DNA from: Loxodes magnus
Taxonomy: Eukaryota; Ciliophora; Karyorelictea; Loxodida; Loxodidae
Assembly (NCBI GenBank): GCA_946699065.1
Contig: CAMPDV010000062.1
Location: 19,160-83,159 of the forward strand
Direction of reading: 5' to 3'
DNA: 64,000 nucleotides
The translations under genes were made by a program, and so were the position numbers. The notes under the pieces were generated by a model. The model was not told the origin of the DNA. It did not search any database and saw nothing but the letters and a program-made list of their open reading frames with translations. This document shows positions 13,166-22,189 of the stretch, in pieces (position 1 is the first letter of the stretch; the number at the start of each line of letters is the position of its first letter).

Positions 13166-13248
13166 AGTATACCCGCCGGATTATACCCGCCGGATTATAC
13201 CCGCCGCATTATACCCGCCGGATTATACCCGCCGCATTATACCCGCCT
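13166..13248. repeat. GC-rich 14-bp tandem repeat
   Basis: Six near-identical 14-bp units with the core TATACCCGCCG(G/C)AT lie head to tail. A partial duplication of TTGGAAGTATAC sits just upstream (13,147-13,171) and a C7 run at 13,267-13,273 follows. The GC content contrasts sharply with the flanking DNA of roughly 80 percent AT. No coding frame spans it. Function unknown. Confidence 0.8.
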
Positions 13249-13439
13249 TTTTAAATAATAGCTCTCCACCCCCCCGCTCGCTTGTCTGAAAAAAAACGTA
13301 AATATTATATAAAAAATTTTAAAATCTTGATATTTTATTTAACAAAAAAATATTTAAAATAATACCATTATAAAATTATTATTAATTATAGTGAACCCAC
13401 CTATCAATAAGACTCGCCACTTTTAAAAAAAAATGTTTT

Positions 13440-13900
13440 GCTTCAATTAATCTTCATTCAAGGCATTTGTTCTTTTCTTCTTTGTTAGGCTAAAATCACT
13501 TCTTCTATAATTTCATGCCTTGCGTACGTATTTCTTCTATAAATCTTTACTTCCGCAGTGTAATATAGTTTACTTATGGTTCTTAGTAGCTTTACATTTT
13601 CTACTTTCTGCTTTTATTTGAATTGGAAGTAGTTTCTAACTTTGTGTCCTGGTCTCTTGCAGTCTCATCATCGCAGTATTTTCCTATATGGAATTTTTTT
13701 TTCAGGCTGTTTATCCACATCCATAGAATCATTCCCCTGTATATTTTGCAAAAATATGCTTTCAGTTAGTTCTGCAAATTAGTCGCATTTTTTCTCAGAC
13801 TCTTCTATCTTGTTGTTTTCTGTTTATTAATTTTCATTTTTTTTCCACTTATTAATTGTATATCATGTACTCTGTTTTTTTTTAGTTCTTGAAATGTTCT
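13440..13900 (-). CDS. Zinc-knuckle-like ORF, element remnant
   Basis: One minus-strand frame (TAA/TAG=Gln, TGA=Trp) reads KIEESEKKCDQFAELTESIF, then DSMDVDKQPEKKIPYRKIL, then a knuckle-like CKRPGHKVRNYF near 13,650, followed by a Lys/Arg-rich tail to about 13,440. This resembles the nucleic-acid-binding knuckle of retroelement ORF1/gag-type proteins. It looks eroded and no second ORF follows. The element family cannot be decided from this fragment. Confidence 0.4.
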
Positions 13901-14896
13901 TAGTAGGTTGAAATTTTCTTATTATAGCAATTGAAGTGTTTAAAATATATTTTATTGCTCGTAAGATGGATCCTTTTGAGAATAGGTATTTTACAAAAAA
14001 TTTTCCGTTTTTTTTTTTTATTAGTAATAGTTCATAGGCAAAAAAAATAGAATTTATTACATTAAACTTTAAAATAAAAACTTGAATTTAAATAGAATTT
14101 TTCAAGTAAAAAATAATTAAAACAATTATGAAAAAAATAAATAAAAAATATGTTAAAATATTTTACAAAAAACTGCTTAAATTCAAATTTTTGAATTAAA
14201 ATTATATTTAAAAAAATAAATTGCATATACAATATTTAACTATAAAAATGATAAATATAAAACTCTTCAATACATTTATAAATATATGTTTTGTTTAACT
14301 TAAAGATTGCATTTACTTTGTTTAAAATTAAAAAAAATAATAATATAAATAAATTTCATTAAACTAAAAATTGCAAAATATAATCTTATACTTCTACTTA
14401 AACTAAAAAAACACATACTTTTTATTTACTAAGGCTAAAGCCTTAAATAATAAATTTAAATTTTAAATTAAAATATTTACCTTCTATAACTATGCTTAAT
14501 ACAACCTTTATTTCCAAAAGAAACTTACCTATTTCACATTTATCATTAACATAACTATCTTATAACTTTACTTTAATAATTTCTTTTTAATTCAACTTAT
14601 TATTAAGATTAAATTTCCTACTCGATTATAGACAAAATACAATAAAATTATATTCTAAGTGTATACTTATAAATTATAGATCTAAAAAAAAAACTTATCT
14701 GACTTATTGCATATAAAAAAAGAAATACTTATTAAGTAATTTTATAAATACATACATACTTGTCTTTTTTTATATAATTCAATATTGAAGCTTCCCCATT
14801 AAATTTTTTAAAAATAATAAAGATAAATAAGATATTTGATTTTTAAATTTCTAAGTTAAATAGAGTTTTAAAAATTTTTGAAGTTCTTTCTCTCGC

Positions 14897-15077
14897 TCAA
14901 ATCATCACTACAATAACAAAATGAATCTTACGTCCTAAGTTATATTAATATTTATTACCCCCTAGTAATAATTTAAAATAGACATACATTCTGAATTACT
15001 AATAACATAAATCATACCACCTAAATAATATAAACCAGTACGATCTGAAAATTAAAAAAAACTAAACATAAACTTAC
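14897..15077 (-). other. Unique micro-exon block 3' of the array and stop
   Basis: After the last array slot (TTT, 15080-15078) come introns of 33, 21, 27, 26, 24 and 24 nt, separated by exons ATC (15044-15042), GTG (15020-15018), AAT (14990-14988), GGG (14961-14959) and GAC (14934-14932). The final exon from 14907 is TG ATG ATT followed by TGA. In phase 1 this reads YREWGLMI then stop. The introns start GTA and end TAG or CAG. TGA close to the end fits a code in which TGA terminates only near the mRNA 3' end. Confidence 0.85.
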
Positions 15078-18000
15078 AAACTTTTTTTAAATCTAACAAT
15101 CAACTTACGTTCTTTTTTTAAATCTAACAATCAACTTACCTTCTTTTTTTAAATCTAACAATCAACTTACAGTCTTTTTTTAAATCTAACAATCAACTTA
15201 CCAACTTTTTTTAAATCTAACAATCAACTTACTTTCTTTTTTTAAATCTAACAATCAACTTACGTTCTTTTTTTAAATCTAACAATCAACTTACCTTCTT
15301 TTTTTAAATCTAACAATCAACTTACGTTCTTTTTTTAAATCTAACAATCAACTTACCAACTTTTTTTTAATCTAACAATCAACTTACCAACTTTTTTTAA
15401 ATCTAACAATCAACTTACAGTCTTTTTTTAAATCTAACAACAACTTACCAACTTTTTTTAAATCTAACAATCAACTTACTTTCTTTTTTTAAATCTAACA
15501 ATCAACTTACTCGCTTTTTTTAAATCTAACAATCAACTTACCTTCTTTTTTTAAATCTAACAATCAACTTACCTTCTTTTTTTAAATCTAACAATCAACT
15601 TACTCGCTTTTTTTAAATCTAACAATCAACTTACTCGCTTTTTTTAAATCTAACAATCAACTTACTTTCTTTTTTTAAACCTAAAAATCAACTTACTCAC
15701 TTTTTTTAAATCTAACAATCAACTTACCTTCTTTTTTTAAATCTAACAATCAACTTACGTTCTTTTTTTAAATCTAACAATCAACTTACTTTCTTTTTTT
15801 AAATATAACAATCAACTTACTCACTTTTTTTAAATCTAACAATCAACTTACAGTCTTTTTTTAAATCTAACAATCAACTTACCAACTTTTTTTAAATCTA
15901 ACAATCAACTTACGTTCTTTTTTTAAATCTAACAATCAACTTACCTTCTTTTTTTAAATCTAACAATCAACTTACGTTCTTTTTTTAAATCTAACAATCA
16001 ACTTACGTTCTTTTTTTAAATCTAACAATCAACTTACTTTCTTTTTTTAAATATAACAATCAACTTACTCACTTTTTTTAAATCTAACAATCAACTTACA
16101 GTCTTTTTTTAAATCTAACAATCAACTTACCAACTTTTTTTAAATCTAACAATCAACTTACGTTCTTTTTTTAAATCTAACAATCAACTTACCTTCTTTT
16201 TTTAAATCTAACAATCAACTTACCTTCTTTTTTTAAATCTAACAATCAACTTACGTTCTTTTTTTAAATCTAACAATCAACTTACGTTCTTTTTTTAAAT
16301 CTAACAATCAACTTACTTTCTTTTTTTAAATATAACAATCAACTTACTCACTTTTTTTAAATCTAACAATCAACTTACTCACTTTTTTTAAATCTAACAA
16401 TCAACTTACAGTCTTTTTTTAAATCTAACAATCAACTTACCAACTTTTTTTAAATCTAACAATCAACTTACGTTCTTTTTTTAAATCTAACAATCAACTT
16501 ACCTTCTTTTTTTAAATCTAACAATCAACTTACGTTCTTTTTTTAAATCTAACAATCAACTTACGTTCTTTTTTTAAATATAACAATCAACTTACTCACT
16601 TTTTTTAAATCTAACAATCAACTTACAGTCTTTTTTTAAATCTAACAATCAACTTACAGTCTTTTTTTAAATCTAACAATCAACTTACCAACTTTTTTTA
16701 AATCTAACAATCAACTTACGTTCTTTTTTTAAATCTAACAATCAACTTACCTTCTTTTTTTAAATCTAACAATCAACTTACGTTCTTTTTTTAAATCTAA
16801 CAATCAACTTACGTTCTTTTTTTAAATCTAACAATCAACTTACTTTCTTTTTTTAAATATAACAATCAACTTACTCACTTTTTTTAAATCTAACAATCAA
16901 CTTACAGTCTTTTTTTAAATCTAACAATCAACTTACCAACTTTTTTTAAATCTAACAATCAACTTACGTTCTTTTTTTAAATCTAACAATCAACTTACCT
17001 TCTTTTTTTAAATCTAACAATCAACTTACCTTCTTTTTTTAAATCTAACAATCAACTTACGTTCTTTTTTTAAATCTAACAATCAACTTACGTTCTTTTT
17101 TTAAATCTAACAATCAACTTACTTTCTTTTTTTAAATATAACAATCAACTTACTCACTTTTTTTAAATCTAACAATCAACTTACAGTCTTTTTTTAAATC
17201 TAACAATCAACTTACCAACTTTTTTTAAATCTAACAATCAACTTACGTTCTTTTTTTAAATCTAACAATCAACTTACCTTCTTTTTTTAAATCTAACAAT
17301 CAACTTACGTTCTTTTTTTAAATCTAACAATCAACTTACGTTCTTTTTTTAAATCTAACAATCAACTTACTCGCTTTTTTTAAATCTAACAATCAACTTA
17401 CTCGCTTTTTTTAAATCTAACAATCAACTTACTTTCTTTTTTTAAACCTAAAAATCAACTTACTCACTTTTTTTAAATCTAACAATCAACTTACTCGCTT
17501 TAATCATATATTTGTTGAAACCAATAATTACAATCTGATCGAAACGATGAAAATTTATTTTACAGTCTAAAAAAGTATATAAACACTATAATACTATCTA
17601 AAATATTATTTTTTATTCTTACCCCCTGGAATAATATAATTAAGGCTTACATCCTTTAAGAAAAAAAACGTAGTAAATCTTATACTTACCTTGTTCTTTA
17701 TTTAGATTAAAAACTGTTTACTATCTATATTATTTATAAACGGCGAACGTTAAATTTGAACTTACTGAATTCCATTTGTAAGTTCTCACCATTCAAAATA
17801 TTATAACTATCTACTGTTTAACTGTCATCCAAAACAACCTTATTCTTAACGATATTCAAACCGTTAGGTAATAACTAAGTTTTTTATTTAATCTATTCCT
17901 TTATCTATTCGATGGTAGTCTCTTGTTTTACTTATAAAGATACTGTTTTACCATTAGGCGATATAATAGTTATCTAGATGTTCGATGGTTTATTTTACTA

Positions 18001-18789
18001 AAGAATATTTTGAGTTTCTTGAGTTTGTTAAGGCTGATCTACTGGTGATATTTTTTACATTGAGATCAACTGCGCTTGTAGAGAAGATAACTACTATTAC
18101 TAAATTTTTACTTAATCACTTAGGTTTTGTATTTCTTTCTTCAATTAGTTATTTTCCTATGTTACTTTAGTAAGATTAAACTTGCAAGAGTCTAACTCCT
18201 CAAAAACTTTAACCGATACCTGATTGTTCTACTGGATGGTCTTTTAGGCATCAGCTACTAATTTTGTTACTTATTGCTCACTCTGATGAGATAATTATCC
18301 TTACTAAACAAACTACTACTAGTTGTTCCCTTATTTATCCATAAACTACTTTTAAATTTTGAAAATCCTTAACTATCCTTGGATTTATTTATCCTGCTAA
18401 ATTAACTATCTTTGTAGGTTGATATTTTCCTTTAACAAATAAGTGTTTACGTGCTTAATCAACTACTATATGAATTTATTTTAGACATTAGCCAATAGTG
18501 CCTACGCTTGTCGTACTCTTAAAGATTGATTCTCTAACGTCGTTCGACTTTCTACGAGGTTCTTTTGTTCAAGATGCTTGAGTAACTAAGCGTCTTTTTG
18601 TAAATTTACTGGATGAACATTATGAACTTTTTAGCAATTTTAAATAACACATTTGATTGCCTAACTTTTCTAATACTAATCATTGACGCAGGTATAGCAT
18701 ATGTTATGCTTACATGGTAGCAACATTGGGATTTTCATCTACCCATCAAAATCTCCTTGACACTAAAGACATTTAGCAATCTAGGACAT
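14897..18789 (-). CDS. RING-coiled coil-Ubl protein with micro-exon tail
   Basis: Candidate RING-type ubiquitin ligase. Exon 1 (18789-17766, 1024 nt, phase 1) starts MSQIAKCLQCQGDF. A C3HC4 RING is visible at residues 7-50: CLQC, CKH, CYTC, then CVIQNC. A long Gln-rich coiled coil follows (about 60-270), then a ubiquitin-like domain (about 275-341): ITIISPNGKTVSLQV, TIEQIKEQI, SYNILNGENLQM. Downstream, the exon/intron pattern CT...AC on the plus strand (GT...AG on the minus) repeats 92 times with internal exons of 3 nt, except one of 6 nt. The last exon gives the stop TGA at 14899-14897. The sum of exons is 1311 nt, 436 codons plus stop, with no other in-frame TGA. The tail reads FNKQGWDNYSMKTT, then tandem KKQQELDL octads, then FVEQEQIDQELYREWGLMI. 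Exon 1 has no frame break. Splicing is inferred from sequence only. Confidence 0.85.
15078..17497 (-). repeat. 31-bp tandem array of 3-nt exons and 28-nt introns
   Basis: Seventy-nine 3-nt slots separated by 78 spacers that are nearly all 28 nt. On the minus strand each spacer starts GTAAGTTGATTGTTAG and ends AAAAAAAG. The spacers are almost invariant (minor variants with TTAT for TTAG, GATTTTTAGG, and one 1-nt deletion near 15,430), whereas the slots vary: AAC, AAG, ACT, TTG, AAA, CGA, TGA and one TTT. Variation is thus concentrated in the three bases between AG and GT. Slots 24-74 follow a higher-order cycle of eight units (about 248 bp): AAC AAC AAG AAC TTG ACT TGA AAA in minus order, with occasional single-unit duplications. 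Read in phase 1, set by exon 1, the slots encode KQQELDLK repeats and the TGA slots are split across codons. Confidence 0.95.
17498..17765 (-). other. Unique micro-exon block 5' of the array
   Basis: This part is not tandemly repeated yet has the same architecture. Introns on the minus strand are 41, 26, 36, 25, 25, 28, 29 and 34 nt; all start GTA and end AG. Exons between them are ATA (17724-17722), AACAAG (17695-17690), GAT (17653-17651), GGG (17625-17623), ATA (17597-17595), ACT (17566-17564) and ATT (17534-17532), leading into CGA (17497-17495), the first array slot. Joined in phase 1 they read NKQGWDNYS. Eight unrelated intron sequences all leaving exons of 3 or 6 nt is the strongest argument that the array slots are exons. 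Confidence 0.85.
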
Positions 18790-19055
18790 TTCAGATTACA
18801 TTATTAATTTTAAAAAAACTTTTCCTTATAAACAAAATACACGTATGTATACGTTAAATAATAATAATAATAAATAAAAAAAAAATATAATAAAAAAGTA
18901 ATTTAATATAATTAAATTATTTTAATTATAAATATTTTAAATTAATTAATATTTATAATTTAATTTAATAAAATGAAAAAAAATTAATGTAATTTTATCT
19001 GCAAACTATATAAAGAATTAATAAAGTATAAACCTTTTATATAAAAATAATTAAT
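18790..19055. other. AT-rich upstream region of the RING-Ubl gene
   Basis: About 270 bp of AT-rich sequence with AATAAT runs (18,856-18,872) lies directly 5' of the RING-Ubl start and presumably holds its promoter. I recognise no defined element. Confidence 0.3.
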
Positions 19056-19059
19056 TAAT

Positions 19060-19349
19060 TTTAAACTTAAAGAGTTTTGGACTGTAACTTCTTGCAGTTT
19101 AACGACCCCAACACTCCCTTCATGGGATAACGGGGATATCCTGTTGCTTTCGAAAAGCAGCTGCCAGGGAGCTCCGTCGCTATGTGCAGCTAGGCTTCAA
19201 GCCCCTACCAGGAGTGGATAATCAAAAGGAAGGCGTTCCTTGCAAAGATTAACTTTGACCAAGGACTTTCTCAGCGACAGGAAAGGAACTTGTTCCTAGC
19301 CATAAAACCAGAAAGTATGATTCAGAAGGTCAATCTCAGCTCCCACCAT
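19060..19349 (-). CDS. GC-rich island with a 97-codon ORF
   Basis: A sharply bounded GC-rich segment in AT-rich surroundings. The minus strand has an ORF from ATG 19349: MVGAEIDLLNHTFWFYGQEQ, then VPFLSLRKSLVKVNLCKERL, PFDYPLLVGAWSLAAHSDGA and so on to about 19060, one TAG=Gln and one TGA=Trp inside. The start context (AAAAAGATGGTGGGAG) resembles the ORF1-only units. The far edge (CCAAAACTCTTTAA) matches the edge of the element at 24.15 kb (CCAAAACTCTTAAC). I infer a short mobile-element fragment of the same broad group; the protein is not recognised. Confidence 0.4.
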
Positions 19350-19359
19350 CTTTTTAATT

Positions 19360-20670
19360 ATTTTATATAAAAATATGAATATTTAAAAATAATTAATAAA
19401 AATATATAAATATCTCATAAAAATATATTTAAAAAAATTAAAAAAATTAAAAAAATTCATAATAAAAAAATTAAAAAAAATACATTTAATTAAAAATTAA
19501 AAAAATGATTTTTTTAAATATATAAATAATTCTACTTCTAAAATATATATTAAAAAAGATTACAAAAAAAATTAAAAATAATCAATATTAAAGATATAAA
19601 AAATATAATCAAATTCTTTAAATAAACCAAATTACTTAACTAAAAAATTAATAAAAAATATAATCTAACTAAATAAAATAAAATTCCTTTATAAGCATAA
19701 TACAAAAAGATAAAAAAGCTATTTTTTTATTTTTATTCAAAACTCATAAATGAAAAAAAAAATTTTGAATTAAAAATAAATTTAAAAATATCTCGAAAAA
19801 AGCAAAATAAACAACATATTAGAATAAAATAAAATCTAATATTAAAGATATTTGTTAGAATTACATAATAATTATCTGAATCTAGCAATAGACAAATTTT
19901 ATACTTTAATTTACCCTTTGGCAAAATATTCGTAGAAAGTTGTAAATCGCTTTAAATACATTTTATGACTAAAAATTAAGAAAAATAAGTATTATCATGA
20001 ATTTTTCTACTCAAACAAATTCCGAATTCTTTTTATAACTTCTCATGTTAAAATATCATAATAAAATTTTTAGAATATAAAATATGTAGATTTTTCAATT
20101 TATTCTTAAAAATATTTTAATTCTTCCTTTTTTAAATCTGAATTAACAAATGAACTCTCAAGCTTTTAAAAACTAAATTTTATACAGCAAAAATGAGAAA
20201 ACGATTTTTGCTTTTTTTAAGATGTTCAAAAATTAAAAAATATTAAAAATAATCATTTCTTTTTTAACCTAAGATTTTTTAAGCTTCGAATGAAATTTTA
20301 AAATCTAAAAACTTAATGGTAAGATAAAACATACCTATAAACCGTCATTATAGTAAATTTAAGGGATAATTTTATAGACATAAAATATCGTAAGAAAAAA
20401 ATTAAAAAATTAGAAACTTTAAGAAAGAAACAATCCTTAATACCGAACAATTTACAGGAGTTAGAACTAAAACTATACAAATTATATTCATTAACAAAGA
20501 AAAATCATTTACTATCTATATGAAAAATATTTGTTCATATAAAAACTTAATAAGCTTGTTGAAAGATGTTGAAGAAGGACCTTATCAGTAGCAAATTTAA
20601 ACAAATGAAAGAGTTTGGGAACGAAACTAACTTAAAACGAAAATAAATCTTAATCTTCTCCTAATTAATG
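19360..20670. other. AT-rich intergenic DNA
   Basis: Very AT-rich; no convincing gene. 20,270-20,520 is a diverged direct copy of 12,180-12,420, so an old dispersed repeat lies here. Confidence 0.4.
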
Positions 20671-21290
20671 GTCACATTCGATATCTGGATGGGTTGACAT
20701 TGTTCGGAAGGCACGTTTGAAAGAGAAGTTTCGCCTTCCATTTCAGATGAAATTACATCTAGCAGAATCTACCATCCTATATTAACACTATAAAGAGCTA
20801 GAGGCAGAACTGGAGTAAGAGCTGATATATGTGCTGGGCCACAGTCTCAGTACGCCCTCAGGAATTAAGGGATACATATCGTAAGATAGGAAAATAGAAT
20901 ATCCAGGTCTTAGCAAAAGTGAGCTTTTCAACTAAAACCAGAACGAATGATTATTGGTCAAGTCATTGTGCTCTTTCTGCTCCTGGCCGCCTTCTTTTCA
21001 CCAGTCAACACGATCATCACCTGAATTAGAACTGAAGTTAGAGGATGACACTACCGTTCAAATGTAAATATTGGATAAATCGAGAGAAGTTTGACGTTTA
21101 TTGAGCTAACATAGAGGAATTTGATCGCTCTATTTGACGGAATCTATTAAGGGAATAAACTTCCTTTTTTATGTCAAGAACTTATACATGAACTGTAAGT
21201 TAACGAGGATGAGTACAGGACTGAAGGAAATCAGAAGAAGAGAAACCCGCCAAAATTTATAAAAAGTAAAACGTACTCTATAGCGAATTA
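20670..21290 (+). CDS. Unrecognised ORF in a GC-richer island
   Basis: A GC-richer segment with two competing plus-strand frames. One, from ATG 20,671, reads MVTFDIWMGWHCSEGTFERE and includes a hydrophobic run MIIGQVIVLFLLLAAFFSPV near 20,950. The other, from about 20,745, reads KELEAELEQELIYVLGHSLS and continues into charged helical sequence to about 21,250. Which is real, or whether a short intron joins them, cannot be settled by eye. Composition and sharp edges suggest a mobile-element insertion. No known domain was recognised. Confidence 0.35.
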
Positions 21291-21299
21291 TCTAACTCT

Positions 21300-22130
21300 C
21301 TGCATCATAAATAATAACATAACATCTATTTGCTTTTTATCTAAATAAAGTTTTTCTAGTTCTAGCGGAAAAAATTAAAACATTTTAAAATATAGATAAA
21401 GCTAAAAATATATTCAGTAATTGAAACTTTATATTTTTTTAAATCCCAAATAGTTTTGAAAGATTTAATTTTTAAATAATAAATAATAAGAGTAAATATG
21501 AAAAAATAAAATAATGTATTAATTAAAAATAACAATCTATTAGAAATAAATTAAACTTATAAATTAAAAATATTTAAATTATTTTTAAGCTTATTTAATA
21601 CAATGTAATTTTTTAACTATGAGATTAAAAATTTTATAAATTAAAAATTATTTTCTAAATATTAAAAAAGTATTATATGGCTTATAAAGTAAAAATATTA
21701 GAAAAAATAATATAAAAATCAGATTAAATTTTAATAAAAATAAAATGCTAAGTTAAACAATTTTAAAACTAAAAGTTTATTTTAAACATAAAGTTTTAGC
21801 TTATTTTTAAATTCTGATTTTATGACTATTTAAATTTGAAATTTTTTAGTAGAATATAAGTATTAAAAAATAAATAAATATATTATATTTAAGATTGAAA
21901 ATCAATATTCTTAACTATTAAAATACTAAAAATAAAACTTTATTAATATGAAATTGGTTTGATTTTATGCCAAAATAAGAAAAAATATTAAATAAAATTT
22001 ATTTAAAACTATAAGTCATAAAATACTTTTATTTTATGTAAATAGCAAGCAGCAAAAATAAATATTATTTATATCTTAAAATTAAAAAAATTTTCACTAT
22101 TTCTAAAGTATCAGCTAGGATTTTTAATTA
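21300..22130. other. AT-rich intergenic DNA
   Basis: Low-complexity AT-rich sequence; nothing recognised. Confidence 0.5.
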
Positions 22131-22189
22131 AGTAATTTTTCTCTCTTTGTATATGTATCTATATTATTTTTATTTATTTTTGTCTTTAG

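Noticed and set aside
15078-17497. CRISPR-like array of conserved 28-nt repeats with short spacers
   Set aside because: Spacers are only 3 nt, drawn from eight triplets in a cyclic order, and the organism is a ciliate. The repeat is AT-rich with no stem, and it has donor/acceptor ends in register with a gene.
15078-17497. Array introns of 16 nt (GTAAGTTGATTGTTAG) with 15-nt exons
   Set aside because: Possible as an alternative acceptor, but variants with TTAT lose that AG while keeping the 28-nt AAAAAAAG end, and the non-repeated flanking introns leave 3-nt exons, favouring the 28-nt form.
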